A stretch of DNA of 62,713 nt from an uncultured Verrucomicrobia subdivision 3 bacterium (GTDB lineage Bacteria; Verrucomicrobiota; Verrucomicrobiae; Limisphaerales; UBA11358). The stretch covers positions 1 through 62,713 of the forward strand of contig CAIXPZ010000040.1 of assembly GCA_903921455.1 (NCBI GenBank), given 5' to 3'. A model generated the notes under the pieces. It made no database searches and was not told the origin of the DNA. It saw nothing but the letters and a program-made list of their open reading frames with translations. Below are positions 8,246 through 24,050 of the stretch, one piece after another; position 1 is the first letter of the stretch, and each line of letters begins with the position of its first letter. A program made the position numbers and the translations under genes.

Positions 8246-11077
8246 TCAATCCCACTCCGCATTGTTGAATCTGATCGTCTTGGCGTTTTCCGACACCGCG
8301 CGTTTGGTCTGGTCTTTTGCGCCGTTGGGGAAGGTGGCCTGAATCTCGACGCTGACTTTTACCTCGGCGTTGGGGTCGGCGACGAGGACGGCGATGATTT
8401 CCTCGGCGATCTGCACGAGGCGCATTTTCGCGGTGGCCGCATTGACCGTGACGTTGCCGTGGAATGATTGCGGCTTGGGCGAGCCGGTGCCTGCCATGCC
8501 TGGAAGCTGGCCGGGCGTGCCGGTGTTTGCCTTGCCGGGCGGCATGGCTGTCGGCAATTCCGGCGTGCTGCCGCCGGTGGCGGGCTTGGCCGGTGGCGGC
8601 AGGAGGCTGGCCGCGTAGCCGGCGGCTGCCTGCGGTTCGATGAGCAACAGCGTGTCGTCAAGTTGCACGTTCGCGTCACCAAACTTGAATCCATCGAACT
8701 TGCCGTCGTGCTCGCCGTAGGCGGTGCCGAAAAAGTCGCGCGTGCCTGCGCCTTTGACGATGGCTTGCTCCAGCACGCCACGATTTTTCAAGCGCGGCAA
8801 ATATAAATAGCGCAACGTGTCTTCAAAAAAAGCCATCGCCAACGCGGCGGGCTTGTTTTCTTTCCAATACAGTTCCTTCAGCCGGTCGCGTAGGTGAATG
8901 GGCGACCAGGTGCCGATGACCAATTCTTGATCCAGGCTGACACGCTCAATTTCCGCGCCGAGTGCCGCGCCGCTGGTATTCAGCGGGAAAAACTCGACGG
9001 TGGCTTGCGTGGCGGTGAATGATGCCTGCGACGGGCAGAGCAGCCAGCGGTAACATTCACGGGCGGCTTTCGGCACGACATCTTCGGCGGTTTTCAATTC
9101 CTTCTCGGCCTGTTTCTTTTGAACGAGGTCAATGTTCAAACGGCTGGCTTCGACATCATCCACGATGGATTTCCACGCCAGCGCCGTCCGCACACAATCC
9201 GTGACCCGCGCCAACGATGCCTGATCCGGCGCTAGAAATATCAAACGGTTGCCGCGATAGCGCGGCTTGGTGCCGTTGCTGCGCGTGAACGTCAACACTT
9301 CATCAAATGCCAGCCGCGTTTCCGCCCGGCTGAAAAAATTCTCCGGCGGCAAGCATACCAGCCGCAAGCCGGTGTCATCGGGAACATCCGCGTGCGGGGT
9401 GAAAATGTGGACACCTTCAAAGAATGACGCCCCGGCGGTGAGTTTCCGCAACGCCTCGGCGAGTTTGGGGCGAACATCGTGCGCGTCGTTGAACCGGCGC
9501 TTGCGGTCTTCCATTTCGCGGCGCAGATTGGCCCGCGTGTCGAACCAGAAGCGCGTCGTTTCCTGCGCCTTGTCGCCAGTGGTGTTCAAGTAATGCAGCC
9601 GGTCGGCGAGCCGGTTCAGCGCGTCGGAATAAGTGGATGAAACCTGCCCCGGCTGGAAACAGCCCAGCAGGACGCGGGCGCGTTCCTGGCCGCGTGTGCC
9701 GGCCGCTCGCGTCGCGACGGCGGACGGTGCCGTGCCAAAGAAAATGGTGCGAGCGACGCGACGGGCGGCTTGGATGGCCCCGAAACGCGGTTCCTTGGAT
9801 TCCAGTTCGGTCGTCTCGGCGCGTTCGCCGTCAACGTCGCCTTCAATGACGGCATCCCAGCCGTTTTGCAAATGGTAGGTGAGTTCGTTGCGCGTCTCGC
9901 CGTCGTAAAGCGGCAGGCTGCCGGGAAGAATCATCAAATCCTGATTCTGGTCTTTCCACAGGCGATAGATGACTTTCGCCATGAGTTTAAGCACGCCGCG
10001 CGTGCGCTGGAAACCATCCAGCGTGGACCAATCTTCGTAGAGCCGGTCAAAAATTTCCGGGTGGATGGGATAAGCCTGCACGAGCCGGTCAAAATAACGC
10101 GCCTCCTGCGTTTCGGATGGCAGTTTGGAGCCTTCCGAAATGTAGGCGTCGGAAAAGGCGCGGCAAACCGCGTCGCGGTTTTTCAAATCAACGATGGGTT
10201 CAAACAACCGGCGGCGCACGATTTCAAACGCCTCCTCGGTGGCGACGGGTTTCCAAAGCGCCTGCACGCGGCCAAAAGTTTTTTCCAGGGCGCGCAAGGC
10301 GGCGACACCTTTTTGACTGCCGGCCTCAACATCCGATTCCGGCAATGAACCGAGCAAGACGGCGTTCGGCACCAACTTCATCGCTTCCGTGAGTGCCTGC
10401 ACGAAAGATAAATTGCTGTCGTAAGTGCCGCCGCTGATGACTTGGCCATTCGAGAATTGCCGGATGTAGGCAACCAATTCATCCACCAGCACGACGCACG
10501 GCGAATGATTTTCCAAGAGCGTCCGCAAAACATCTTTGCCGGGGGATGTGCCGTTGGCGTCGGCCTCTTTTAGCATCGCGAAGGCTTCTTCACCGCCAAG
10601 CTGCCATGCAAGTTCGCCCCAAAGCGTGTGAATGGCCTGTTTGCCGTGTTTCCACGGTTGGCCGGGGGAATGGGCGTTGCCGTCCAGCACGGCGACGCGC
10701 GCCTTGGGCATGTCCATGAGCTTGGCCTGATCCAGCAACGCGGGAATGCCGGGCAAATCTTTCAGGGCGCATTTGCGCGTGGCGAGGTGATAAACCGCCA
10801 GCATGGTGTGCGTCTTGCCGCCGCCGAAAGCAGTTTGCAATTGGATGACGGGATCGCCGCCCTGACTGTTTAAGCGGCGGGCAACGGACGTAAGCAGCAG
10901 GCGCATTCCCTCCGTGATGAACGTGCGTTCAAAAAACGCCGCCGCGTCCTGATACTCCCGCGTGGCCTTGCCGGTGTGAACCGCCGTGATGTCGGCGGCA
11001 AACTCGGACTGTTGAAACGTGCCTTCCAAAACGTCCGAGTGCGGGACGGCGATTTCTCTCCAAGGTTTCAGGCTCAT
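8246..11077 (-). CDS. DUF499 ATPase of an Hma/DISARM-like defence module
   Basis: 943 residues from the ATG at 11077; a TTG at 11104 would overlap the methylase end. The opening [18 protein letters not shown] and the Walker A-type [15 protein letters not shown] (GGGKT about residues 85-89) identify a DUF499 P-loop ATPase. A Walker B-like [13 protein letters not shown] follows near 204-216. A Pro/Gly-rich linker (about 835-875) separates a small C-terminal domain ([19 protein letters not shown]). The gene is 5 bp downstream of the DUF1156 methylase. DUF499 with DUF1156 and a SNF2 helicase is a recurrent defence set; from memory PADLOC catalogues it as Hma. Role: ATP-driven sensor or translocase. 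Confidence 0.75.
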   Translation of the reverse strand: MSLKPWREIAVPHSDVLEGTFQQSEFAADITAVHTGKATREYQDAAAFFERTFITEGMRLLLTSVARRLNSQGGDPVIQLQTAFGGGKTHTMLAVYHLATRKCALKDLPGIPALLDQAKLMDMPKARVAVLDGNAHSPGQPWKHGKQAIHTLWGELAWQLGGEEAFAMLKEADANGTSPGKDVLRTLLENHSPCVVLVDELVAYIRQFSNGQVISGGTYDSNLSFVQALTEAMKLVPNAVLLGSLPESDVEAGSQKGVAALRALEKTFGRVQALWKPVATEEAFEIVRRRLFEPIVDLKNRDAVCRAFSDAYISEGSKLPSETQEARYFDRLVQAYPIHPEIFDRLYEDWSTLDGFQRTRGVLKLMAKVIYRLWKDQNQDLMILPGSLPLYDGETRNELTYHLQNGWDAVIEGDVDGERAETTELESKEPRFGAIQAARRVARTIFFGTAPSAVATRAAGTRGQERARVLLGCFQPGQVSSTYSDALNRLADRLHYLNTTGDKAQETTRFWFDTRANLRREMEDRKRRFNDAHDVRPKLAEALRKLTAGASFFEGVHIFTPHADVPDDTGLRLVCLPPENFFSRAETRLAFDEVLTFTRSNGTKPRYRGNRLIFLAPDQASLARVTDCVRTALAWKSIVDDVEASRLNIDLVQKKQAEKELKTAEDVVPKAARECYRWLLCPSQASFTATQATVEFFPLNTSGAALGAEIERVSLDQELVIGTWSPIHLRDRLKELYWKENKPAALAMAFFEDTLRYLYLPRLKNRGVLEQAIVKGAGTRDFFGTAYGEHDGKFDGFKFGDANVQLDDTLLLIEPQAAAGYAASLLPPPAKPATGGSTPELPTAMPPGKANTGTPGQLPGMAGTGSPKPQSFHGNVTVNAATAKMRLVQIAEEIIAVLVADPNAEVKVSVEIQATFPNGAKDQTKRAVSENAKTIRFNNAEWD

Positions 11078-11082
11078 AAAAA

Positions 11083-13995
11083 TTATTTTTTGTTCGTGGG
11101 CCAATTATCCGAACCCGGCAAGTCTTGTTCGGCGGGTTTGGGTGCGGCTGCTGCTGCGGATTCGATGCCGGTCCAACTGGTGATGAGTTCGTTATAGGCG
11201 CGGGCGTCCTCGGCTTGGCCGAGACGTTCGCAAAGCGTGTAAAGGCGATAGGCCAACTGGCGCACGGCCTCGGCCTTGCCGCCGAGCGCGGCGAGCAACG
11301 CGCCGGAAGCGGAATCGCCGCCTTGCCGGAAGGCGCGGATGAGTTGGTGCAACGCTTCCCATATTGGAGTGCGTTTGTCGGTGCGCGGGTCCCAATCGGT
11401 GGGATACTCTGACCATTTGAGCAGGCGGACTTTGCCGCCGCCGCTTTGGAGAACACCGGCTTCTTTCATGCCGTCAACACTCGTGCCTTTGCTGCGTGAA
11501 AGTGTTTCTGCGTCGCCGAAAACACCTTCAGTCCAGCCGTGCTGCTCAAACCAGTGAAGGCAGAATTGCGTGTCGGCATCGAAATCGTCTTCACCAAGAA
11601 AACGATTGATGAGTTGCAAGGCGGTGCGGACGCTCATGGGCTTGCCATCGGCTTCAAGCACGGCGGAGTATTTTGAGAAAACAGCCATTCCCGGCCCGAT
11701 GATGGCCTGTGACAAATCTACCGGAGCGACCGGCGAATGTTCGCCGCCTGCACCCTTGGTCATTTCGTCGAGTGCCTCGGGCAACACGGCATTTAATTCG
11801 CGCATAAATTCTCGGCGGGAAATTGTAGTAGAATCCGCCGGGCGCTTGCGACAGACGAGGACGATGCTTGATGCGAGCGCATTCGACTCCATAGCAATTG
11901 ACCGTGCGGTGCGCTCTGTCCGAACCGGCCATGTGCCTGTAAGTTGTAATCCGGCGCGGCTTACTGCCTCCAGAAAAGTCTCCCACCCGGTGGAAGACGT
12001 TCCTGATTGGCTTTCGGTATCTGATTGCTTGAAAGCATAATAAATCGTGCTCACTCCTTCTTGGTGAGCTTTCGCAGCCAGAATGTGCATCGCTTTTGTC
12101 ATGCCGTTCAAAAAAAACAACTCCGCGCTCTCTTTACTGCCATGACGTGATGGTGTTGCTACCAACTCCTCTGCCTTCGGAACGGAAATGGTAGAGAATA
12201 GTGTGCTGAAAATTGGCCTTAAAGACCTTCGCAACCATACGTAGAAAAAATCTGAAAGATCAGCATACCCAATGTTGTCGTAGTAAGGGGGGTCGGTCGA
12301 GATGACCTTGCCAGTCGAGATGTCTTGGCTAGAGGCATCCATCTGTTGTGCTTTCCCCGCACCAGATATAGGAAGCACTTGTAAGGACTTAGCTACCCAA
12401 CCGACAGCTTCGCTCCATGCACAGTGAAAATCGGCCAATGGATTCGCTTCTGGATAGTCCCAAGTCATGGGAATGGCTTGCTTCGAGAAAAGATGTCCGA
12501 CAGTGCCTCGGGGCATCCATGTCGCAATCGTGTTCCAGTAGTCAGCGCACTTGCTGGCCGCAAATGCTAGATACATACTTACAGCTTCGGCGTATGCCAA
12601 AGCACCATCGCCACCTTCGTCAATGCCACGGCCATCGTCAGCAATCCCGGCGGCAATCGCATCCTTGGAAATCTTTGTTCTGACTTCACCAACTAAATCA
12701 CTAAATGTTGTCAATGCGACCAGTTGTCTTGGCGTGAAAATATCGCCATAGGTCGTCATTCCATAATTCGGGGTTTTGAAGTCCCTTGGATTGTCTGGAA
12801 GTGCTAGTTCAGGTTTCCAACCAGGTATAGCTGAATTTACGATCTCTTCATGGTCAAGGCTTGGCGGAAGATAGATATGCCCAGTCTTACCTTCCGCGAC
12901 CATTGCCATCAACCTAGTCCCCATCCGACCCGCTTTTCCTTCGGCACGGACATACTTGAATGCCATCGGACTACCAGAAACTACGCAAGTAGCACCTTTA
13001 CGGTTTACCGTCTCAACGAGATTTGGGACTCCACTTGTGCGAACTCGAAACCTAAGAACTCCCCCCTCAACCACTGGCTCAACCCAAGCTTCCTTACCCT
13101 TGTTTGTGGAAATCCAAACGCTTGAAATTAGTGGCGCTTTGAAGTTAGAGAATGCTGGGTTAGGACTATTAACCGTGCGCGTCCAGAGCCAAGCGTTGAC
13201 TTTAAGTTTCTGACCAACGAGCGGCTTTAGGTCGGGCCGCTCCTTCGCCATATCGGCTGTTATCTCGACAGTGGGATAGAGGTGGCCAATACGTTTCTGC
13301 GCTTCCTCGTGCATCCATGCGCCGTAGTAGCGGATGTCCTCCGATAGTCCAGAGGCACCGGGCCAACTTTGATTCAAACCAAGTTCATTCTTCGCGCCTT
13401 TGCGCTTCTGCGCCAAGCTGACCGGCTGACGACCTGCAAATTTTGGCGGAATCTCAATCATGGCCTTGTTGATAAGCACCGCGACCGGATTGAGATCAGA
13501 TGCGAAGGCTTCGAGTCCAAGCCGCTGTGCCTCTAATGGGATTGATCCGCCACCGGCAAAAGGATCGTGCAAGGCTGGTAGCTTTTCAGGATTGAATAAC
13601 TCGTCGGCCTGCGGATGATCTTTGTTTAATTCGCAAACCTCACGCCACGAGCGACGAATCTCAACGCGGGCGCGCTCTATCACTTCCTCGTTGGTGGTGT
13701 TTTCCCAAAGCACGAGGTCTTCGATGATTTTGAAAAGTCGCTTCCGCTCCAAGGCTGCGTCCTTCTTGTTTTTTCCGTATTTGAAACCTCTGCCGATGTT
13801 CGTGCCTGGGTCATTGACGAGTTGCGCGAAAATGACTGCCCGTGCCGCCGCAAGTGGACGCCGCGCCCACCATAGGTGAAGCGTGCTGGGATGCCCATGT
13901 CGGATGGATTTTTCCTTACTCGCCGCTTCATTGATGGCATCAAGTGGCAACGCCACTTCAATCAGCTTGCGCGGAGATTTAATCGGATGGGACAT
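11083..13995 (-). CDS. DUF1156 adenine-specific DNA methyltransferase
   Basis: 970 residues. The N-terminal DUF1156 domain has [14 protein letters not shown] and [16 protein letters not shown]. The SAM-binding motif [14 protein letters not shown], lies at 144-156, and the catalytic motif [12 protein letters not shown], lies near 567-576. The order (motif I before DPPY) and the DPPY tetrad indicate N6-adenine (or N4-cytosine) amino methylation. Co-transcribed with the helicase (3 bp gap) and DUF499 ATPase (5 bp gap), it should mark self DNA for the module. No restriction endonuclease is adjacent. Base composition inside the gene is uneven: about 11.8-13.9 kb is AT-richer than both flanking genes, which hints at recombination. 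Confidence 0.85.
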   Translation of the reverse strand: MSHPIKSPRKLIEVALPLDAINEAASKEKSIRHGHPSTLHLWWARRPLAAARAVIFAQLVNDPGTNIGRGFKYGKNKKDAALERKRLFKIIEDLVLWENTTNEEVIERARVEIRRSWREVCELNKDHPQADELFNPEKLPALHDPFAGGGSIPLEAQRLGLEAFASDLNPVAVLINKAMIEIPPKFAGRQPVSLAQKRKGAKNELGLNQSWPGASGLSEDIRYYGAWMHEEAQKRIGHLYPTVEITADMAKERPDLKPLVGQKLKVNAWLWTRTVNSPNPAFSNFKAPLISSVWISTNKGKEAWVEPVVEGGVLRFRVRTSGVPNLVETVNRKGATCVVSGSPMAFKYVRAEGKAGRMGTRLMAMVAEGKTGHIYLPPSLDHEEIVNSAIPGWKPELALPDNPRDFKTPNYGMTTYGDIFTPRQLVALTTFSDLVGEVRTKISKDAIAAGIADDGRGIDEGGDGALAYAEAVSMYLAFAASKCADYWNTIATWMPRGTVGHLFSKQAIPMTWDYPEANPLADFHCAWSEAVGWVAKSLQVLPISGAGKAQQMDASSQDISTGKVISTDPPYYDNIGYADLSDFFYVWLRRSLRPIFSTLFSTISVPKAEELVATPSRHGSKESAELFFLNGMTKAMHILAAKAHQEGVSTIYYAFKQSDTESQSGTSSTGWETFLEAVSRAGLQLTGTWPVRTERTARSIAMESNALASSIVLVCRKRPADSTTISRREFMRELNAVLPEALDEMTKGAGGEHSPVAPVDLSQAIIGPGMAVFSKYSAVLEADGKPMSVRTALQLINRFLGEDDFDADTQFCLHWFEQHGWTEGVFGDAETLSRSKGTSVDGMKEAGVLQSGGGKVRLLKWSEYPTDWDPRTDKRTPIWEALHQLIRAFRQGGDSASGALLAALGGKAEAVRQLAYRLYTLCERLGQAEDARAYNELITSWTGIESAAAAAPKPAEQDLPGSDNWPTNKK

Positions 13996-13998
13996 CGG

Positions 13999-17571
<3,573 letters not shown>

Positions 17572-17650
17572 GGAACATCGCGCTCAAGTGTTTGTGGAGG
17601 ATGGAGAAAAATGGCGCGCACTGCACGGAGAAATTTATTCGGCGAAGGCG

Positions 17651-17713
17651 TGCCGGTGGCAGCGCCACTGGCAAACGGGCCTTCGATGGCGAGCCGCTCC
17701 TTGCGGAGCGCCA
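17651..17713. repeat. Two adjacent hairpins in a divergent intergenic region
   Basis: The first inverted repeat is TGCCGGTGGC-AGC-GCCACTGGCA (17651-17673), with one G:T pair in 10. The second is CGCTCC-TTGC-GGAGCG (17695-17710), flanked by TGGC and CCACC. They lie between the divergently transcribed helicase and membrane-protein genes. They could be regulatory, REP-like or a small MITE. Neither is followed by a T-tract, so they are not intrinsic terminators. Confidence 0.45.
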
Positions 17714-17777
17714 CCGTTTTGTGGGTTGTTGTCAGCCTCGCCTTGACCATCGGCATACCTCGCCAGATAATCGGCTC

Positions 17778-18425
17778 ATGAGTTTTCTTGAATGGCTTTC
17801 ATCATCCATCTCGACCGCTGTCGTTTTGGCGGTGCTTGGGTTCTTGGCACGACATTGGTTAATCACACGGATTACTAATTCCATCAAACACGAATACGAC
17901 AAGGAACTTGAAACGCACAAAGCCGATCTGAAACGGGATTACGATGTTCAGATTGAAAAATTGAAGGCGGAAATCGCCGAGAAAAACTTCCGGTTTTCTC
18001 ACACTTTTGAACGCACTGCTGATGCCATTGCTACGACATACGCAAAACTCATTGCCGTGAAAGACGCCGCAGATGGTTACACTTCACTCATGGAGCCAAC
18101 TGGCCAGGAACGCCAAAAACGGGCGGAGAATTACAGTCAATTGACGCAGGATTTTTTGACGTATTTTTTGCCCAAGAAAATTTACATCCCGAAAGAAACT
18201 GCCGACAAGATTCGCATTTTTCACAACACGATGCACGCAGCCGTGCTTCAATACAATATGGCGATGGCTGAAAGTCGTTCTCAAACACGCCACCCTGATT
18301 CATACGGAAAATTATTTGATAATTTTTTTAAAACCAGTGATGCGGTGCCGAAGCTGCTCGGATTATTGGAGGATGACTTTCAAAAACTTCTAGGGTTCCC
18401 GATTGAAAAGACCGTTCCATCTTGA
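17778..18425 (+). CDS. Membrane-anchored coiled-coil protein, unknown
   Basis: 215 residues from the ATG at 17778; the frame opens at 17592 without a convincing start. A hydrophobic helix (about 10-30, STAVVLAVLGFLARHWLI) is followed by a charged coiled coil (about 38-75, rich in Lys/Glu/Asp) and a helical soluble domain with several Tyr/Phe-Asp segments. This resembles small membrane proteins of unknown function often seen in defence islands. It is divergent from the helicase and is the last gene before the tRNA-like att fragment, and it is AT-richer than the helicase. Role unknown. Confidence 0.6.
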   Translation: MSFLEWLSSSISTAVVLAVLGFLARHWLITRITNSIKHEYDKELETHKADLKRDYDVQIEKLKAEIAEKNFRFSHTFERTADAIATTYAKLIAVKDAADGYTSLMEPTGQERQKRAENYSQLTQDFLTYFLPKKIYIPKETADKIRIFHNTMHAAVLQYNMAMAESRSQTRHPDSYGKLFDNFFKTSDAVPKLLGLLEDDFQKLLGFPIEKTVPS

Positions 18426-18490
18426 AATATTTGCAGCGGAAATCGCATTGCCGGCACGTGGCTTTTCTGTTAAAAACTTCAAGCTTGGAA

Positions 18491-18515
18491 GTGAGTGCGG
18501 ACACTCACCGCCCCG
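18491..18515 (+). other. Decayed tRNA 3'-end copy (second att-like site)
   Basis: GTGAG, an 8-nt loop, CTCAC and CGCCCCG line up with the T-stem, T-loop and acceptor strand of the same tRNA as the site at 18654, but the loop lacks TTC and the end reads GACA instead of ACCA. It shares the 12-mer CTCACCGCCCCG (18504-18515) with the downstream site, 160 bp away. It may be a scar of an older integration. The 7-bp hairpin GTGAGTG/CACTCAC could also form. Confidence 0.4.
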
Positions 18516-18653
18516 GACACCTACACATATCTACACAACAAAGAATCCGCCAACTGCATTTTGCTGCACCTAAAAGAAACACATGAAACCACTGAATACA
18601 TTGAATCTGTTGAACATCCTGTGTTTTCAACCCTTCCGTGATTTGGCCTGAAC

Positions 18654-18679
18654 GAGTTCGAATCTCACCGCCCCGACCA
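18654..18679 (+). other. attR-like tRNA-Pro 3' fragment
   Basis: GAG-TTCGAAT-CTCAC-CGCCCCG-A-CCA reads as tRNA positions 51-76: three bases of the T-stem 5' strand, a canonical 7-nt T-loop, the complete T-stem 3' strand, seven acceptor bases, discriminator A and CCA. G72 implies C1, which is typical of tRNA-Pro in bacteria (5' CGGGGCG expected). No D-arm or anticodon arm precedes it, so it is not a functional tRNA. It marks the probable right end of the integrated element. Confidence 0.65.
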
Positions 18680-18856
18680 TTTTTAAAGGGTTTCCAATGG
18701 GGGCCCGATTAATTTACTCCACTGATTTACTGCCTTTGATTCAGAGATCCACCCGCCCCGATGCGAACCGGTGAAACTGGCGAAGCTTTTGTATTTGCTT
18801 GTGTTGAGGTTTTCGATGTTCATGATGACTTGTCGTCCAGCTCACACAATCACCCA

Positions 18857-19471
18857 ATGGTTGACTGCCAAATCGAGGCAAATCCAAAACATCTGATTGT
18901 CGCCCTGCCTTCCATTGTTGACAGGCTGGACGTGGACCAACTTTTTTCACGACCACAACCATTAGAAGTAGAGCTGGGCTGCGGCGATGCGTCATTTCTC
19001 ATTGAATATGCGCAACGGAATGGGACAAAAAATTTCATCGGCGTTGAGCGATTGCTTGGACGGATGCAAAAACTCGACCGCAAAGGTCGCCGACTCGGCC
19101 TGACCAACACCCTGGGCATCCGCATCGAGTCCGCCTACTTTCTGCAATACCTATTGCCGCCACACACCGCGGCGGCCCTGCACATTTATTTTCCCGACCC
19201 GTGGCCCAAAAAAAAACACCGCAAGTTCCGACTGATCGGAGACCGGTTTCCCAACCTGGCCCACACGGCACTGCGGCCCAAAGGCACGGTTTTTTTGCGG
19301 ACAGACGACGCGGATTACTTTCAGCAAATGAATGAAGTTTTCGGCGCAGCGAAGGCTTTTGAAAAAGTTGAAACGCCGGCAGCGCTGGCAGAAATCAAAA
19401 CGGACTTCGAACGCGATTTTAACGCCCAGGGGATTCCCACCTTGCGCGCCGCCTTCCGGCGACGCGATTAG
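18857..19471 (+). CDS. trmB: tRNA (guanine-N7-)-methyltransferase
   Basis: 204 residues from the ATG at 18857; an in-frame ATG at 18761 would add 32 residues that do not look conserved. The SAM-binding motif VELGCGDASFL is at 38-48 and the family signature YFPDPWPKKKH is at 111-121, followed by FLRTDD. TrmB makes m7G46 in the variable loop of tRNAs. It is the first chromosomal gene after the integrated element, and it converges on the membrane protein gene with a 3 bp gap. Confidence 0.9.
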   Translation: MVDCQIEANPKHLIVALPSIVDRLDVDQLFSRPQPLEVELGCGDASFLIEYAQRNGTKNFIGVERLLGRMQKLDRKGRRLGLTNTLGIRIESAYFLQYLLPPHTAAALHIYFPDPWPKKKHRKFRLIGDRFPNLAHTALRPKGTVFLRTDDADYFQQMNEVFGAAKAFEKVETPAALAEIKTDFERDFNAQGIPTLRAAFRRRD

Positions 19472-19474
19472 ACA

Positions 19475-19927
19475 TCACACATCAATCACCGGCCCATTAC
19501 CGCCACCCGGGGGGTTCGGCGGACCGGGCGGACGGCGGGGCTGCACCGAAACGCGCGCGTTGCCGGTCAGCACATTCAACGCCACTGAAATAAAACTGAT
19601 GATGACGGCTCCAAAAAAGGCGTAACGAAAACTATCCACATGAAAGCTCGGTTCAAGCAACCGGCCAACGAAGTAAAGCAGCAGCGCATTGATGACCAGG
19701 GTGAACAACCCCAGCGTGAAAATCAGCAGCGGCAACGCAATCAGCATGAGAATCGGACGGACGAAAGCATTCAGGATACCCAGGAGCAACGAAGCAATGA
19801 GTAAATTTTGAAGCTTATTATCATAGCTGATGTGGTTGTGAAGAATCGCCGCCGCCACCAGCACCGCAGCGGTGTTGATGATCCAGCTCTGCAAAAACCG
19901 CACCGCTTTTTGGGTTTGGGGATTCAT
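19475..19927 (-). CDS. Holin-4-like (mycobacterial phage holin-4 family) membrane protein
   Basis: 150 residues with four hydrophobic segments (about 17-29, 40-56, 58-88 and 100-120). The SLLLGILNAFVRPIL motif followed by a LPLLIFTLGLFTLVINALLL-type stretch is diagnostic of the family named phage_holin_4_2, which is mostly a chromosomal inner-membrane protein with no proven lysis role. The C-terminus is Pro/Gly-rich (PRRPPGPPNPPGGG). It sits outside the att boundary, so it is not part of the element. Function unknown. Confidence 0.75.
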   Translation of the reverse strand: MNPQTQKAVRFLQSWIINTAAVLVAAAILHNHISYDNKLQNLLIASLLLGILNAFVRPILMLIALPLLIFTLGLFTLVINALLLYFVGRLLEPSFHVDSFRYAFFGAVIISFISVALNVLTGNARVSVQPRRPPGPPNPPGGGNGPVIDV

Positions 19928-20022
19928 CGTAAAACTGCGGCAAGATGCGCCACCCGCCGCGGAAAAACAAGGAACGATTTAGTTGGATTCGAACACCCAA
20001 TCACGCCAAATTTCAGCAGCGC

Positions 20023-20910
20023 GTGAAAATAATATCGTTCATTACGTTTGGATTGGCGGCCCTGGCGGCCAGCGCCGCCACAGTCGTCGCCCCGGCGGCC
20101 AAACTCGAAAAACTCGCCGGAGATTTCAAATTCACCGAGGGGCCAACCGGCGACACCGCCGGCAACTTATTTTTCACCGACCAGCCAAATGATCGGATTC
20201 TTGAGTGGAGCGCGGATGGAAAGCTCATCACCTTCCTGCAGCCGGCCGGGCGCGCAAACGGCATGATGTTCGACGCGCAGGGCAATCTCATCGCCTGCGC
20301 GGACGAGCACAATGAGCTTTGGTCCATCGCGCCGGATAAAAAAGTGACGGTGCTAGTGAAAGAGTTTCACGGCCAATACCTCAACGCGCCCAACGATGTC
20401 TGGGTGGCGCCCAACGGGGCGATGTATTTCACGGACCCGTTCTACCAGCGCAAATGGTGGGATCACACCACGATGGCGCTGACCAACGAAGAAGTCTTTT
20501 ACCTGTCGCCGGACAAGAAGACCTTGCAGCGCGTGACGGAGGATTTGACGAAGCCCAACGGCATCACCGGCACACCCGACGGTAAAAAATTATTTGTTTC
20601 GGACATCCGCGCGGCGCAAACGTGGCGTTATGACATCCAATCGGACGGATCGCTGACGAACAAAACCTTGTTTTGCGTGCTCGGCTCGGACGGGATGACG
20701 ATTGATGCGGAGGGCAATCTTTATCTCACCGGCAAAGGTGTGACGGTGTTCGACAAGGATGGTAAACAGATCGACCACATTGACGTGCCGGAAACATGGT
20801 CGGCCAACGTGAGCTTTGGCGGAGCCGACCACCAAACGCTGTTCATCACGGCCAGCGAATCGCTTTACTCGATCCAGCTGCGGGTCAAGGGCGCGAATCC
20901 GGCGAAATAA
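20023..20910 (+). CDS. SMP-30/gluconolactonase-like beta-propeller protein
   Basis: 295 residues from a GTG at 20023, which gives a clean signal peptide (KIISFITFGLAALAASAAT). The frame opens at an ATG at 19945 that would add a charged leader. Propeller signatures: FTEGPTGDTAGNLFFTDQ, NAPNDVWVAPNGAMYFTDP, KPNGITGTPDGKKLFVSD and SDGMTIDAEGNLYLTG, containing the Glu, Asn and Asp metal ligands of the SMP-30 family. It probably hydrolyses a sugar lactone in the periplasm or outside. It converges on uvrB with a 7 bp gap. Confidence 0.85.
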   Translation: MKIISFITFGLAALAASAATVVAPAAKLEKLAGDFKFTEGPTGDTAGNLFFTDQPNDRILEWSADGKLITFLQPAGRANGMMFDAQGNLIACADEHNELWSIAPDKKVTVLVKEFHGQYLNAPNDVWVAPNGAMYFTDPFYQRKWWDHTTMALTNEEVFYLSPDKKTLQRVTEDLTKPNGITGTPDGKKLFVSDIRAAQTWRYDIQSDGSLTNKTLFCVLGSDGMTIDAEGNLYLTGKGVTVFDKDGKQIDHIDVPETWSANVSFGGADHQTLFITASESLYSIQLRVKGANPAK

Positions 20911-20917
20911 ATTTGCA

Positions 20918-22936
<2,019 letters not shown>

Positions 22937-23028
22937 GCGCTGAAATTAGAACGACAAGGCGGCAGCGTCAAACGCGGCCTTCAGCACGGAAACTGTAACC
23001 GCCAGGGCCAAACTCCGTCTCACCCCGC

Positions 23029-24039
23029 ATGAAATTGGTTTCTGCAGCAATCATATGCTTGCTGGCCGCCGCCGTTCCACTCCCCCGGACGATGACGCGA
23101 GCGGCCGAATCCATCCGTCCCGGCGAACTCTGGCCGGACAACCGCGGCGAACACATCCAGGCGCACGGCGGCGGCATCCTCAAGGTTGGTGACACGTTTT
23201 ACTGGTTTGGCGAGGATCGCGGGCAAAACAACGCGCGCGGGCTACGCTGCGTGAGCTGCTACTCCTCGACGAACCTCGCGCAATGGACGTTTCGCAACCA
23301 GGTGTTTAAATCACGCAACCCGGAACATTTCGGGCGTGGCTGGGTGCTGGAGCGGCCCAAGGTTTTTTACAACGCGCCGACCAAGAAATTCGTCATGTAT
23401 ATGCACCTGGACGGCCCGTTGCCAGGCGAACGCGGCGGCTACAATCTTGCCCGCGTCGGCGTAGCCACCTGCGACACGGTCGATGGCGACTATACCTATC
23501 TAAAAAGTTTTCGCCCGCTCGGGCACGAAAGTCGGGACATCGGTCAATTCGTTGACGATGACGGCACGGCGTATCTTATTTTTGAAGATCGGCCGTTCGG
23601 TTTTCGCATCGGCCAGCTTTCGGAAGATTATCTGACGGTGGAAAAGGAAGTCTGCCTCATCCCCGAGCATATGGAAGGCGGCGCCATTGTCCATTATGAC
23701 GGACTTTACTATGTCATCGGCTCGGAACTGACCGGCTGGCGCGCGAACCCGAACAAATACGCGACCGCAAAATCACTCGCCGGCCCGTGGTCGGAATTCC
23801 GGGATATCGCGCCGCCCGAGAAAAACACCTACGGCGCGCAGTCCACGATGCTGGTGAAAATCTCCGGAGCGAAGACAAATTGCGTGATTTTCATGGGCGA
23901 CATCTGGAAGCCGGATAATTTAGGCGATTCGCGTTATCTCTGGATGCCTTTGGAAATCGGCGGCGGAAAACTGACACTGCCCGAGCCACAAAAATGGACG
24001 CTGGACATTGGGACCGGCGAAGCCAAAATTGGAAAATAG
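23029..24039 (+). CDS. Secreted GH43 enzyme, exo-beta-1,3-galactanase-like
   Basis: 336 residues with a signal peptide (KLVSAAIICLLAAAVPLP). The five-bladed propeller segments are clear: HIQAHGGGILKVGDTFYWFGE, RVGVATCDTVDG, DIGQFVDDDGTAYLIFED and GSELTGWRANPN. The HIQAHGGG opening is typical of GH43 subfamilies 24/34, which act on beta-1,3-galactans; the usual N-terminal Asp base of GH43 is absent there, as in that group. It is followed 11 bp downstream by an esterase, probably in one operon. Substrate (arabinogalactan side chains of pectin) is inferred. Confidence 0.8.
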   Translation: MKLVSAAIICLLAAAVPLPRTMTRAAESIRPGELWPDNRGEHIQAHGGGILKVGDTFYWFGEDRGQNNARGLRCVSCYSSTNLAQWTFRNQVFKSRNPEHFGRGWVLERPKVFYNAPTKKFVMYMHLDGPLPGERGGYNLARVGVATCDTVDGDYTYLKSFRPLGHESRDIGQFVDDDGTAYLIFEDRPFGFRIGQLSEDYLTVEKEVCLIPEHMEGGAIVHYDGLYYVIGSELTGWRANPNKYATAKSLAGPWSEFRDIAPPEKNTYGAQSTMLVKISGAKTNCVIFMGDIWKPDNLGDSRYLWMPLEIGGGKLTLPEPQKWTLDIGTGEAKIGK

Positions 24040-24050
24040 ATCCTATACCG

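Larger units (their letters stand above)
18426..18856. other. Non-coding junction between the element and chromosome
   Basis: About 430 bp without a supported gene. It contains two tRNA-Pro 3'-end-like copies (18491-18515 and 18654-18679). A third CCGCCCCGA occurs at 18753-18761. A 22-codon ORF at 18583-18651 has no supporting features. An alternative upstream start of trmB at 18761 would use part of this stretch. Confidence 0.5.

Noticed and set aside
18583..18651. 22-codon ORF before the att fragment
   Set aside because: Too short, no ribosome-binding site, no similarity that I recognise.
18600..18679. Complete tRNA or tmRNA gene
   Set aside because: Only positions from the T-stem to CCA are present. 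No D-arm, anticodon arm or 5' acceptor strand CGGGGCG is found upstream, and position 70 is C, not the U of a tmRNA G:U pair.
19475..19927. Holin as part of the phage element
   Set aside because: It lies beyond the att fragment and trmB and belongs to a widespread chromosomal membrane family despite its name.
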